Assembly (NCBI RefSeq): GCF_034702125.1
Contig: NC_085876.1
Coordinates: 434,001 to 498,000, forward strand
Length of the DNA: 64,000 bases
Source: Engraulis encrasicolus
Taxonomy: Eukaryota; Chordata; Actinopteri; Clupeiformes; Engraulidae
Direction: 5' to 3'
Shown here: one piece after another, positions 22,501 through 34,119 of the stretch
Layout of the letters: every line of letters starts with the position of its first letter
How positions within the stretch are numbered: position 1 is the first letter of the stretch
Translations under genes and position numbers: made by a program
The notes under the pieces: generated by a model
The model's input: the letters and a program-made list of their open reading frames with translations, nothing else
What the model was told of the DNA's origin: nothing
The model's database searches: none

Positions 22501-22676
22501 TCATATATACACCGTATATATATCCTAATCTTACCACAGCTTATTATAAAGCACTTTGTGACTTGTCTGTAGAAAACACTATGAAAATAAAATGTATGAA
22601 ACAGTTGCCTTCAATAGAACACAGTAAAAACATGGTTGTCCTCTATCGTATTGTCCCTTTTTTTACTATTGTTCAG

Positions 22677-22951
22677 TAGCCTGGACAATCCAGAGAAACG
22701 CTCGAGCTCCGAGGACCTGAAACTGGCATTGCGTCGGCTGTCTCTGAGGCGACAGAACTGCCTGAGTGAGCGCCGCTTCTTTGAAGAGGAGCGTGAACGC
22801 TGCGGTATCGGTGGTCTCTACTCCCAGGACGGCCCCCATTACGTCAATGGTCTGGTCCACAGCGACAGCATCATGTCCCTGGGCTCCCACCAGTCCTGGG
22901 CCGGACGCTCCTACCTGCCCGACAAACTGCAGATCGTGAAGCCCCTGGAAG
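22677..22951 (+). CDS. trak1: trak1 exon: Milton domain with RRLSLRRQN motif
   Basis: Phase 2 in and phase 1 out, acceptor GTTCAG|T and donor GGAAG|GTGATG. It encodes SLDNPEKRSSSEDLKLALRR, then LSLRRQNCLSERRFFEEER, DSIMSLGSH and SYLPDKLQIVKPLEG. The LRRLSLRRxNxLSE block and KLQIVKPLEG are conserved in TRAK proteins. The GSMTLQHWQQ start of the next exon completes the family pattern. The reading frame continues open for 226 codons beyond the donor (listed separately). Confidence 0.96.
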
Positions 22952-23631
22952 GTGATGATTCTTCTCTTAACTCTCCTCCTAACACTGCCAAACATCCCAC
23001 AACTGCCAGCAAAGCTAATGCTAGTTGTAACAATGCTGACAAGAGTCCTTGTGCTCCTTATGATAAAAGTCAACACTGGCCGTCTGAATCATGTTCTGTG
23101 TCAGAAGGTGATTCTTCTCCTAAGCCTCCTAACAACACTTCACGTGGCAAAACTGCCAGCAAAGCTAACACCAGTTGTCACAATGCTGACAACAACAGTC
23201 CTTATGTTCCTCATGTTAAAAGTAAACACTGGCCATCTGAATCATGTTCTGTGTCAGACTGTGATTCTTCTCATAACCCTCCTAACACTGTTCTCAGCAC
23301 TGCTGGCAAAGCTAATATCAGTTGTAACAACACTGATACCAAAATTTGTGTTAACAGTCCTAACGTGAACCCTAGTAGGAATACTGACGTCAATACTTAT
23401 GTTGGCAGTCCGAGTATGAAACCAAATATCAGACCATCTCTTAATGCTCTGAAGGAGCTGGACCTGAGGTCCAACCATAGGCCTCGACAAAGGTCCACAA
23501 GGTACCCTCACTGGACACAAAAGCGTCCCCTTTCTCTTGTGCTCTTCAATTCCCTCTGGTCTGCCATGCACCATGGCAAACACACACACGTTGCGCACAA
23601 ACAGGGCCGTAGATGGCTGGAGATGCCTTAG
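22952..23631 (+). CDS. In-frame extension past the trak1 donor, with internal repeats (alternative 3' end?)
   Basis: If the donor at 22952 is not used, translation continues for 226 codons to a stop at 23629-23631. The sequence is Ser/Asn/Pro/Lys-rich and made of imperfect repeats: unit 1 22951-23106 (52 codons), unit 2 23107-23259 (51 codons) and a partial unit 3 from 23260. Each unit starts with GDDSS, GDSSP or CDSSH and carries TASKAN(A/T)SC and HWPSESCSVS. Unit 2 starts with the same GAAG|GTGAT donor string, so a second in-frame donor lies 156 nt downstream. AATAAA words at 24057-24075 could end such a transcript. I know no family match for the extension. Confidence 0.4.
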
Positions 23632-24565
23632 GGACAGGAATGTCAAAATCAAGCCCTGCAAGTTAAAAAGTTTGCCCTATTCACCTGTAGTGTCTCCAGA
23701 CCCTTATTTATAAGCCTCTGGCAGCCATGTTGAGAATAACCCATTTCTCAATCTCAGATTTTACTAGATTTGTAGTATTTTATTTGTATGTCATTTGTAT
23801 CATTTTTTAGGGGGTTAAACCTTACTTTTACTTGCCTAGTTAGTATACAGTAATATGAGTTGAATACAAAATGTTATGAGACTCAGGAAATGTGAGTAGG
23901 TCCAGGCGTAGTGTAACAGCATGTGCATAGTGATATTTCCTACCCACATAGAACAGAATGTGTGCAGGCACATTTGAACCATACATGTACTATTCAAACA
24001 AATGTTTGCGAAATTTAAGTACGAAGTGCGTGTAGGCACAATATCCATCCATTAAAAATAAATAAATAAATAAATAAAAAAGTATTGAGTTTGGACCACA
24101 ACTTTGTCCCAAATTTTGGGCCACTGTGATTTGGGGTTTGAGACCCCCTCCTTAGCATGAAGTATGATTGTTTGAAGGATACAGAGTAGTAGAGTAACTT
24201 TATTGATCCCCGGGGGGAAATTAAGAAGTACATGGGGTACAAGGAGTTTATTTGTCACATGCATAGAATTACAAAGTGAGGACTGGAGTGAACATAATGG
24301 ATCTCATTTTTCAAGCTATGGTAGAAACCATCGTAGACATGAGCACAGAATTCGTCGCACGACAAGGCTCACGTGAGATTTACTAAACATGCGTACCACA
24401 CCAATCCCATCATGAGAATGAGCAGCTGTTGATAAATCCAGCGTCTGAAAACCATCGTAATGAACATAATCACACCTTCTCTAAAACGGCATGAAGGAGA
24501 CCGCACCCCTGAGTTAATGACAGGGAGAGACGCAAACTGGTTAAAGCGTCTACGTTTCTGGTTTA
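23632..24565. other. Intronic stretch with repeat tails
   Basis: Contains (AATA)n at 24056-24078, and AACTTTATTGATCCCCGGGG at 24196-24215, a 3'-tail word seen in fish retroposons. No gene was seen. Confidence 0.5.
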
Positions 24566-24682
24566 GGGTCATTTCACGTGAATTCAGACACTTTGGGACC
24601 CAACCGACACGGATTTCAATCATACTTGCTGTGCCTGTTTAGTAGCAAGGTAGCACCCCAGAACTGCATTTGTGTGAATCTG
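24566..24682. mobile_element. Arm fragment of the long-TIR element
   Basis: GGGTCATTTCACGTGAATTC to about GTGAATCTG follows the first 117 bp of the element at 16498 (shared CACTTTGGGACCC, TTTCAATCATACTTG and AGCAAGGTAGCACCCCAGAA). No second arm was found nearby. Confidence 0.75.
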
Positions 24683-25789
24683 TGTATTTACATTAATTGT
24701 GTGTATTTACATTAATGACTTGTTGCGCTACAGCTGCCGCTTAAGTTGGCGATCATAGTCATCTCAAGTCAAACTTGAAGACTGCGTACACGGTCTCAGA
24801 CCTGTCGTGGTGATTTCATCTTTCTTGCCCTTATGATGAGATTTGATAAATGCCAACCTTTCGTAGAAAAGAATGTACGCATCACGTATGCATGTTTTTC
24901 GGCTTACGCTATTTTAATAAATGAGGTCCAATGTGTTTTGGGAAGTATATGAAAAATTAGAAAAGGATGGTGTAACATGTATGGATGATAACCGGTACGC
25001 AGAGTGTGTGCTTGACTACGTGGCATGTAAGATCTGTTGCAAGTTACCTCTAGAAGTTTACATACATTGTACTGTGTGTAATGTGTGCAAAGACACATGG
25101 TCATTTCCCCCCTCTGCTTTTTCACTCATCTAACTTGAAATGAGATTAAGCCAGGCCAGTTTAAGGTCATGTGCGATTATTAAAAATATATAGAAATGTC
25201 AAAATTATTCCTAAATCATAAAATGAAGACACGTTTTTTGTATTTTCATGTAAATCAAAAATTACATACACTTCATTAGAATGTAAATTGAAAGGCATTT
25301 AGACCAAATTCTAATGAAGTGTATGTAAACTTTTGACTTAACTTTAACTTTTGATGTAAATGCTAAAACAAAATCTGTACATTTTCTTTGTCATTTTCCT
25401 TGGATTTGGAAATGATTTTGGCATTTTGAAATAATGACACAAAAATATGATTGTGTGTCTTTATGTTCATTATGTACATACAGCGTATTTAAACTTGTGA
25501 TTTCAACTGTACACATACTATATGTATACTGTAATATTCATTTCCTGCATGTTTTGTTTTTAGTTCATACATTTTCTTCATTCTGTTGTTTTGTTGTTGC
25601 CATCCGTTTCCTTTTTTAAAAAAAAAACCTTAAATCTTTTTTTTTTTTCATTTGGTATTATCTCAGTTATACCGTATCTTGTTTGTTGTCAATAAAAAGT
25701 ATTATTTCACCTCTCATCCTTTTATCATTCATCATTAAGTTCATTGCATATCCCACTTCATCTCACCCTTGCATAACATAGAGTATTAG
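24683..25789. other. Intronic stretch with a 21-bp perfect inverted repeat
   Basis: At 25262-25282 and 25308-25328 a 21-bp sequence is perfectly inverted around a 25-nt loop. With GTATGTAAACTTTTGAC (25321) and TTTCAACTGTA (25501) it looks like debris of Tc1-type termini. Otherwise no feature was seen. Confidence 0.5.
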
Positions 25790-26060
25790 GGCTGTCCGCA
25801 AATAATCGACTAATCGTTGGTCGACCAAAAAAAAAATCTATTCGACCGAATCCCATTGGTCGATTGGTCGCAGCGGAGGGAAAAAAAAAAAAACAGCGTC
25901 TCGTCTAATGGCCCGTACCCACACAGACAAATTCCGCTCCGCTGTCATTGACTTTGAATGGGGGCGATATCGCGCTTAACAGCGCGGAGGTGAAGCGATA
26001 TCGCCCCCATTCAAAGTCAATGACAGCGGGGCGCGATTTGATATAGACGAGCTCTTTATA
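25790..26060. mobile_element. Fold-back repeat with 34-bp perfect arms
   Basis: Arms 25940-25973 and 25995-26028 are perfect inverted copies (CGCTGTCATTGACTTTGAAT at the outer end, GGGGGCGATATCGC inside) around a 21-nt loop. The upstream TTAGGGCTGTCCGC at 25787 resembles a hAT-type end, but no partner was found. From 26061 to 26404 nothing was recognised. Confidence 0.6.
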
Positions 26061-26404
26061 TCATGCAAATTTGATGGTCCAATAACCAATCAGATGGGCG
26101 TATGGGTTGCAAGGGCGGGAGTTACAAAATTTTAAGAAAAGCGTGCGGCGATTTCTGTGATTTCCAACATCACGTTTTTGCTTAATATAAAGACCCTAAA
26201 TGCTTATAAATGTCATGACTACCATAGATTGATGTAAAAATGCACCACGAACTTATGTAATACAAAGAAGTTACCCCACATTGCCATTTGATCACTCAAT
26301 GTTTTGAGCTAACTGGGTAAGCTAACGTTAGCATTTTACCAGAACCAGGCAGCTACAAGCTTAAATTAGACTACGTCTGTGCTTCTATAATGATATAGCG
26401 GGGC

Positions 26405-27116
26405 TCACTGGTCTCCCTACTAAATTGATTAACCGTCTTCAATACATTCAAAACTCAGCAGCTAGATTACTTACACACACCAGACCCTGGCATCACATTA
26501 CCCCTATCCTCTATCAATTACACTGGCTTCCTATCCGTTCACGTATCCATTTTAAAAAAATTCTCCTCCCCGTATACAAGGCCCAGCACCCTCCTACATC
26601 ACAAGTCTCCTCACCCCTTACAATCCCACCCGCACACTACGCTCCACTGACTCACTCCTCCTTACAGTTCCCTCCACACACCTGCGCACCATGGGCGACA
26701 GGGCATTTAGTGTTGTTGGCCCCAAACTCTGGAATGCTCTCCCACTGTCACTTCGACAGTGTTCTACACTGCCCACTTTCAAATCTCAGCTGAAGACACA
26801 CCTTTTCACTTCTGCTTTTCAATTTCACTGACAGGCACTTCCACTTCATTTTAATTATCAGTTTATTTTCTATTTTACATATTTTATCTATTTTTTTCCC
26901 TCATTTTTAGTTTATTTTCAATTTGCATTCTACTTCTTTTTGTTATTTTAAAACATTTATTTTTATTGTACTTTTATTTTATTTTTGCATTTTAATTACT
27001 CTCATTACTCTCCTATTGTTAATTCACTGAAGCTTTGTTATATTTTCCCTAGTGTCCTTGGGTATTTTGAAAGGCGCTCAAAATAAAATGTATTATTATT
27101 ATTATTATTATTAAAT
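26405..27116 (+). mobile_element. 5'-truncated L2-clade LINE (3' end)
   Basis: Encodes the end of an L2 reverse transcriptase: LINRLQYIQNSAARLL, HITPILYQLHWLPIRSRI, then in another frame WNALPLSLRQC and LKTHLF. The 3' end AAAATGTATTATTATTATTA is the usual L2 simple tail. Confidence 0.8.
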
Positions 27117-27261
27117 GTTATCTAGGACCAAAACACAATCGTATTTAAGCCATGTGCACTGTGTTGTGATATTGGGTGAGTAATGTGTGCAAACGTCCGT
27201 TTGCCGTTTGCAATCTCCCTCGGTCTGCCCGCTGTCTGCGAAAGACAGGCTGTGCCTAAAT

Positions 27262-27365
27262 AAGAATTTGGTGGTGGTGGTAAGTATTCATGAAAAAGGT
27301 AACATTTGTGAATGGGCAGCATGAATTCTGGAAATAAACTACAAAAAAATATTACACGGTGCACC
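27262..27365. mobile_element. MITE family 2, right-end fragment
   Basis: Starts at AATTTGGTGGTGGTGGTAAG and ends CACGGTGCACCTTTAA, matching the right part of the element at 16095-16450. It is cut on the left. Confidence 0.65.
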
Positions 27366-27500
27366 TTTAATCAATCTGCCAATACTGAAATGTACCCCCT
27401 GTCCCGCATTGAGGAGCTGATGGCGACCCTAAGTGGAGGGAAAATATTCTCAAACATTGACCTGACTTCAGCATACCAGCAAGTAGTGACGGGCAGGGTG
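27366..27500 (+). mobile_element. Ty3/gypsy-type reverse transcriptase fragment
   Basis: About 40 codons with MYPLSRIEELMATLSGGKIF, then SNIDLTSAYQQV. This matches the LTR-retrotransposon RT motif around F-S-x-I-D-L-x-x-A-Y-x-Q. It abuts the MITE end directly and stops abruptly, and no LTR or other domain is nearby. Confidence 0.65.
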
Positions 27501-27574
27501 AGGCCTTGTGAAACACTTTAACAGTTGAAACAACTGTGCCATGAAAACAAACCGTGCCATGAAAACATGAACAG

Positions 27575-27700
27575 GGTTACCACTTGTCCTGGAAAACCTG
27601 GAAATGTAGAGGTTTGTTTTCCAGTACTGGAAATGTCCTGGAAATTCACTAAATGTCCTGGAAAAAATCCTTTGTCCTGGATTTTTCCCACTCTAGACAT
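27575..27700. repeat. TCCTGGAAA-type short repeat block
   Basis: The word TGTCCTGGAAA recurs at irregular spacing at least four times within about 100 bp. It is not coding. Confidence 0.5.
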
Positions 27701-28089
27701 GACGATTGAATTTCTCAAGGTTTTTCCACCTGTTGATGTATTGGCAATACCTAATTATCACACACACAAACGCACATTAACAAAGTCGCCCACAGCGTTT
27801 GGCCAGGTTGCCATCTTCTATTGGACTTACTCTTTAATATTCAAGTATTGCGAACATTTTAACTGATTCTGCCATTTAGACGGTTGGGGTTGATTGAATT
27901 TCATTAATGCTGTGTGTAAGCTGCACAGCACAGGAATGAAGGCTGTTCACATGGGATGGCCCATCACATTACTGCTATTTAAAAAAATCAAATATACTCT
28001 AAAATCAGACAGTAGATATTTACTAAAAGTCAGCGCTGTGGCTGAATATATCTGCATAAAGGAATTCCTTATGGAGAACCAAGGCTTGA

Positions 28090-29160
28090 CATTGGCACCA
28101 GTCAACTGGCCAAATGCTGGTAAAATTAGGCTCTGAGAAGTAAAAATTTCAGTCTCACTAGCCACTTTGAAAGCTAGTTTGTTCTTTGGTGTGACAAATC
28201 ACAGTAGTTGCATCAATTGTTTTGTATGCAAGAATATTCCTAAGAAAAAAAACTGGCAACAAAACCCTGGCTAGCAGAAAGACTTAACGGCTAGTGGCTC
28301 GCTAAAACCACTAGCCACAGTGGTCGGTGAGCAAAAAAGTCAAAGTCAAGTCCTCTGGAGAACGCATTTAAATCCAAGTACACTATTTTTTGTGATTCAT
28401 TCATTTCTGAGATAATGTGACAATGTGAGTTTACATTAATTGTTACCTGTTGCACTCATTACATCAGGATATTGTGAAGATGAAAGCCCTCGCCCCAAAG
28501 TATTTGTGGTAGGCCAACTCGTTCTGGCACCCTTGAGTGTGGTAAACCAAGATTTACAGATCTAGAGCAGGTATGCAAGAATTGACAAAGACATTACCTA
28601 CAGGATATTGGGATCAGTTGAATTAAGTTGTAGTATATTTGTAGTAGGTTATTTCCAGAATTCATGCTGCCCATTCACAAATGTTACCTTTTTCATGAAT
28701 ACTTACCACCACCATCAAATTCTGTATTCATTATGACTGGGAAAATTGCATTTTTCATACATGAAAGGGGGGACCGTTCATACTGACAGAAAACAGTCAT
28801 ATCAAAAAATTAAATGAAAATTGAGCTGAAAGGGGGAAGAAAGCAAAATAACCATACAAAACTCAATCACTCAGAGAGCATCTCCTTAACCATCTCTATC
28901 CCATTCTACCAATTGCTGACAGTAGATGCCTTAGCATGGTATTGAATACATGCAGTTTAGCGAGGGATTTAATTAAACTGCCCTTGGATTTGAAGAGTTT
29001 TGTTGCAAAATGACATCCATGACATCCCATAGTTTGGGAAATTGACATTTTTGCATTGTGCATTGCATCGCCGGCCACTATATTAGGAACACCTGGTACA
29101 ACTGCTCATTGAGGCAAATTTCTGATCAGCCAATCACATAGTGGCAACTCAATGCATTTT
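28090..29160. other. Intronic stretch with decayed repeats
   Basis: Includes a reversed MITE family-2 fragment at 28645-28735 (CAGAATTCATGCTGCCCATTC). At 28090-28330 there is a repeat sharing words (CAACTGGCCAAATGCTG) with 33800-33860. At 29030-29060 is the inverted relative of the 22433 segment, followed by TATTAGGAACACCTGG, a transposon-end-like word. Confidence 0.45.
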
Positions 29161-29925
29161 CAATTCAATTCAATTCAAGTTTATTAGGACCATGTACAAT
29201 TAAAACATAAATGTTTCCATTTCATGCATTGCACCAGATTTAGTTTTCATCTGTAGTCCCTGACATTAAAATTAAAAAATATGCAATAGAATAACTAGAC
29301 TGCCTGTGCAGTCGCCTTCGACTGCTTAAGGTATATCCCCGAAACGCGACGCTTCCAGTCCCCAATCATTTCTACCACTCCCGTCCACCTTTTCATGAAC
29401 GTTGATGATAAATACAAAATATAAAATCAATATATTTAATATCTATACATAGATCAATGACGTGCATAGGCTTAAAACCAAATGACTATTGTGAAAATGA
29501 AGGAAAAAATGGGGCAAAGGGTAACACTGTTTTAATGGTTCACTATTACAGTGGATATACCACATTAGGTACAGTGTAATAACCAGTGTAACAATATTTA
29601 ATACCACGTCATACCAGTGTGACACCATGTACCAATTTTGTACTTATATCATGTAGGCTATTTGTGTGTAAGTGGTATTACATGGTATTGCATATTTGTA
29701 CACTGGTATTACACTAGTATTACATGGTATTACATATTGTTACACTGGTTATTAGTCTGTACCTGGTATTGCCTATTTTACACTGGTATTACACTAGTAT
29801 TACATGGTATTAAATATTGTTACACTGGTTATTACACTGTAGACCTACCTGATATGGTAGATTCACTGAAATGGTGAACCATTAAATTAAGGAGTTACCG
29901 GGCAAATCAATCCACCCAGTCAGAA

Positions 29926-30770
29926 GTTATGGGCCAAATAAAAATTCCACCATTTTGAAAGTGTTGACCTCCAAACTCGAATCAGTTCATGAACCTACCC
30001 TGCAGCATTCACACACCAAATCTGGGACAAATCCATCCACCGGGTCAGAAGTAATGGGCCAAACAAAAATTTGGCCATCTTGAATTCGGCCATCTTGAAA
30101 TTGTTGACCTCCAAACTCGAATCAGTTCATGTACCTACCCTAGAACATTCACACACCAAATCTGGGACAAATCCATCCACCCGGTCAGAAGTTATGGACC
30201 AAACAAAAATTCGGCCATCTTGAATTCGGCCATCTTGAAAGTGTTAACCTCCAAACTGTAATCAGTTCATGAACCCACCCTAGAGCATTCACACACCAAA
30301 TCTGGGACAAATCCATCCACCCGGTCAGAAGTAATGGGCCAAACAAAAATTCGGCCATCTTGAATTCGGCCATCTTGAAATTGTTGACCTCCAAACTCGA
30401 ATCAGTTCATGAACCTACCCTAGAACATTCACACACCAAATCTGGGACAAATCCATCCACCCGGTCAGAAGTTATGGACCAAACAAAAAATTCGGCCATC
30501 TTGAATTCGGCCATCTTGAAAGTGTTAACCTCCAAACTGTAATCAGTTCATGAACCCACCCTAGAGCATTCACACACCAAATCTGGGACAAATCCATCCA
30601 CCCGGTCAGAAGTAATGGGCCAAACAAAAATTCGGCCATCTTGAATTCGGCCATCTTGAAATTGTTGACCTCCAAACTCGAATCAGTTCATGAACCTGCC
30701 TAGAGCATTCACACACCAAATCTGGGACAAATCCAAACATCCGTTCAAAAGTTATCGCGTTAACACGAAA
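29926..30770. repeat. Dimeric ~140-bp satellite array
   Basis: Unit starts (GTTATGG/GTAATGG) fall at 29926, 30051, 30191, 30331, 30471, 30612 and 30751: one 125-bp spacing, then 139-141 bp. Two unit types alternate. Type A has GTTATGGACC, GTGTTAACCTCCAAACTGTA and GAACCCACCC. Type B has GTAATGGGCC, TTGTTGACCTCCAAACTCGA and GAACCTACCC. The true higher-order period is therefore about 281 bp. Confidence 0.9.
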
Positions 30771-30775
30771 GACCT

Positions 30776-30866
30776 TACGCGGCGGCGGTGGCGGCGGACG
30801 CGGCGGACACGGCGGACGCGGCGGACGCGGCGGACGCGGCGGACGCGGCGGACGCGGCGGACGCGG
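30776..30866. repeat. (GGACGCGGC)n GC-rich minisatellite
   Basis: About ten 9-bp units GGACGCGGC directly after the satellite. The Arg/Thr and Pro/Arg frames over it are artefacts. Confidence 0.9.
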
Positions 30867-30929
30867 CGGTGCACGCAAAACCATTACGCTCCGCGTTTCG
30901 GGGATATAAATAAAGTAAAGCAGTCAAAA

Positions 30930-32955
30930 ACAAATGAAAATACACATAAAAACAATAAACAAATCATTCATATGGCATGTCCCCTGTAACCACCCCCACC
31001 CCCCCACACCCACACACCCACCCTCACCCACCCAAATAAAATATAAAAGATTTTTATTTATTTTTTTAAGAAATAAAAGACATTGCTATCACTATATGTT
31101 AGTGGTTACAAGTTTACAAGTGGTTATAGTATAGTATAGTACAATAGAAAATACACGTAAAAGCAATATACAGTCCCAGGAAAAAGTTTGTACACCCTTT
31201 GAAATTTCTTACCTTTCTGTCAAAATTGGTCATAAAACATGGTTTGATCTTCCCGGAAATCGCAAGAAGGAACAACCAGAGTCTGCTTTAATTAATTCAA
31301 CCCAAACATTTACAAGTTTTCATATTTTCATTGGCCATAAGATGTAAACATTCACAGGACAGCAAGGCATAAGTAAGTACACCCTTGCATTCAATAGGTT
31401 TTAACCCTAAATTAGTCACAATAACCTCAACCAGATGTTTCTGTAGTTGCAGATCAGATTAACTAAACAATCTTAATGTATCTGGTCTCCCTCTTCTTTA
31501 GAAAACTGCCTCTCGTCAGCAAGGTTTGTAGGATGTCTGGAGTGCATAGGTTTCTTGACTTCATGCCATATATCTCAATGTTTTTTTGTCAGGGCTTTGA
31601 CTGGGCTATTCCAGAATGTGTATTTCATTATTATGAAGCCATTCTAATGTCGATTTGCTTCTAAAGTATGGGTTGTTGTCACATTTCAGCACCCATCCTC
31701 TTGTGTGCTTCAACTGTGTGACAGACTACCTCACTTTTTTTCTGTAAAATATCTCGATAAACTTCTGAGTTCATTGTTCCACTGATGATAGCAAACTCAA
31801 AAGGGCCTGAGGCAGCAAGGTAGCCGCATATAATGATGCTCCCGCCACCATACTCAAAGGTGGAGATGATGTTTTGGTGAAGGTGTGGTTCTCCAGTTCT
31901 CCTCCAAATATGACATTGTGTGTTCCCCTGAAAAAATGCAACTTTGGTTTCAACGTTGGTCTACAGAATATTTTGCAGTAATTCTATGAAGCATATAAAT
32001 GCTTTTTCGCAAACCTCAAAGGTGCAGCAATATTTTTTTGGACAGAAACCCCATTTATTTTAGATTGGCAGAATGAATCCCATTTTTAGCTATTCTTGGT
32101 TACATCTCCTCTTCTGAGTATGGTGGCGGGAGCATCATTATATGCGGCTACCTTGCTGCCTCAGGCCCTTGACAGTTTGCTATTATCAGTGGAACAATGA
32201 ACTTAAGTTTATTGTGATATTTTACAGAAAAAAACGTGAGGAAGTCTGTCACACAGTTGAAGCACACAAGAGTATGGGTCCTGAAATGTGACAACAACCC
32301 ATACTTTAGAAGCAAATCGACTTTAGAATGGCTTCATAATAATGAAATACACATTCTGAAATAGCCCAGTCAAAGCCCTGACAAAAAACAATTGAGATTA
32401 AATGGCATGAAGTCAAGAAAGCTATGCACTCCAGACATCCCACAAACCTTGCTGACGAGAGGCAGTTCTCTAAAGAAGAGGGAGACAAGATACAAACAGA
32501 TTGTTTTGTTAATCTGATCTGCAACTACAGGACAAGTCTGGTTGATGATATTGCAACTAACTGAGGGTTAAAACCTACTTAATGCAAGGGTGTACTTACT
32601 TATGCCCTGCTCTCCTGTGAATATAATGGCCTTATGACCAATAAAAGTATGATAACATATCAATGTTTGGGTGGAATTAATTAAAGCAGACTCTGATTGT
32701 TCCTTCTTGAGATTTCCGGGAAGATCTGACCATGTTTTATGATCAATTTTGACAAAAATGTAAGAAATTTCAAAGGGTGTACAAACTTTTTCCTGGGACT
32801 GTAACATCATTCATATGGCATGTCCTCTGTACCCCACCCCCCACACCCACCCGCACCCATCCAAATAAAATGTAAAAATGTATTTATTTTTTAAAGAAAT
32901 AAAACATTTACCATAAGACATTGCTATCACTATATATTAGTGGTTACATGTTTGG
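30930..32955. repeat. ~200-bp direct duplication, second copy split by a Tc1 element
   Basis: Copy 1 at about 30930-31120 reads GAAAATACACATAAAAACAATA, TCATTCATATGGCATGTCC, CCACCC-rich, GACATTGCTATCACTATAT and TAGTGGTTACA. Copy 2 starts at about 31146 (GAAAATACACGTAAAAGCAATA). It is interrupted at the TA of 31169-31170 and resumes at 32804 (ACATCATTCATATGGCATG) up to about 32955. Confidence 0.8.
31171..32801. mobile_element. Palindromic Tc1/mariner derivative P1
   Basis: Both ends begin CAGTCCCAGGAAAAAGTTTG and are flanked by TA (31169-31170, 32802-32803). The left arm (about 31171-31856) and right arm (about 32120-32801) are inverted copies over nearly 690 bp at high identity. Each arm carries the 3' half of a Tc1 transposase, broken, reading toward its own terminus (minus-strand YGGGSIIICGYLAASG in the left arm). 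A single-copy spacer of about 260 bp lies between. Confidence 0.88.
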
Positions 32956-33977
32956 TTCTTTTTAAGAGCATATTTAAGCTGTGACTTAAAGCGGAATTCA
33001 TCTTTCAAACAATATTGTGCTCTATCTCTGTATTAGACCACATTACCACAGGAGATTATGCTGCCACTCAGGGGCGCTGCCAGAAATGTTGGGCCCCATG
33101 AAAGATTCGAATTTTGGGCCCCCTTAAGGGCCCCTCTCAGTGCTTGGGCCCCCTTAAGGGCCCCTATCAGTGCTCCAACCGTATCTCGCTCATTTCGTGA
33201 AGTATTCACGAAAAAAATAGATTAATTTTCGTGGTGCATTCACGTTATTGCCCACCTTTCGTAAAGTCTTCACGAAAATAATAGATTAATTTTCACGCTG
33301 AGATCAGTGACATGTTAACCTGACAACGGCCCGCATTCTGGTTAACTGAGTACGTTAAAATAGCTTTGACAATCGCGGTTCAGCACAGAATTGTATTAAA
33401 TTAAACACAATAATGCAAATTACTTTATTTTTCTCATGTAAAATGCAAAATGAGGATACATTATCTGTGATAACACACCCACAAGGGTTTGAGTCCCACT
33501 GGTGAGTCAGTTCTGCTCCACTAATTTTGAGGGGCCCCTTTAATCCAAAAGTGCCCGGGCCCGATTTCTCCCCCAGACCAGCTCTGTGTACTGTACATGG
33601 TAGGGGTGTAGTAGCATGCAGTAACCTACCACTTCACCCACAGCACATTGAATTGTTCTTGTGTCACATATTCATATACTATGCTTTGTCTGTGGTGTCA
33701 GAGAAACTGCAGTGCAACTGTTTAATTTATTGATGCATGCCCCTGAATGCACATTGAATTAATTATATTGGTGTCAAGCAGGGCACTGAAACAACACCAG
33801 CCAAACGGCCAAATGCTGATAAAATTTCAGTTTGGCTGGTGGAAAAGACCAACGCATTAGTGAATGTGTGTTTGACTAGTAAGATCAGCATCTGCAATCC
33901 ATTTTGCCTGTTGATGAAAAACGTTAATTCAGAACCCTGGTGTCAAGTATACTTTCTCTGTTCGCTACCTCATCTGG
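32956..33977. other. Intronic stretch with short tandem repeats
   Basis: GGGCCCCCTTAAGGGCCCCT occurs twice at 33116-33170 with a unit near 30 bp. A duplicated, palindromic TTTCGTGAAGTATTCACGAAAA type word lies at 33193-33290. No gene was seen. Confidence 0.5.
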
Positions 33978-34096
33978 GGTGCGTTTCTCGAAAGCGTAGT
34001 TGTTAGCAGTTAGCAACTTGAATAGTTTTCAATGGGAAATTGCATTGCAAACAACAAAGTAGCTAACATAGCAACTGTGGTTTTGAGAAATGCACC
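33978..34096. mobile_element. MITE, family 4, ending 23 bp before a trak1 exon
   Basis: GGTGCGTTTCTCGAAAGC on the left is inverted as TTTTGAGAAATGCACC on the right, with inner GTTGCTA/TTAGCAAC words. A relative follows the exon at about 34541-34636. Confidence 0.7.
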
Positions 34097-34119
34097 ACTG
34101 TTCTCTAACTGGCCGGCAG

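Larger units (their letters stand above)
29320..30925. repeat. Satellite block enclosed by inverted repeats
   Basis: GACTGCTT...TATATCCCCGAAACGCG (29320-29348) is inverted at 30892-30925 (CGCGTTTCGGGGATATA...AAGCAGTC). This suggests that the satellite and the GC-rich array between them belong to one repeat unit. The stretch 29560-29830 has palindromic TACACTGGTATTACA-type words. Confidence 0.6.

Noticed and set aside
22666..23661. Minus-strand and shifted frames over the trak1 exon and its extension
   Set aside because: Shadows of the plus-strand frame, which has the family motifs and splice sites.
29926..30866. CRISPR-like regular repeats
   Set aside because: ~140-bp alternating monomers with no unique spacers, in a vertebrate intron: a satellite.
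34032..34119. MGNCIANNK start as a real trak1 N-terminus
   Set aside because: It lies in a MITE and a normal acceptor separates it from the exon; kept only as a question.
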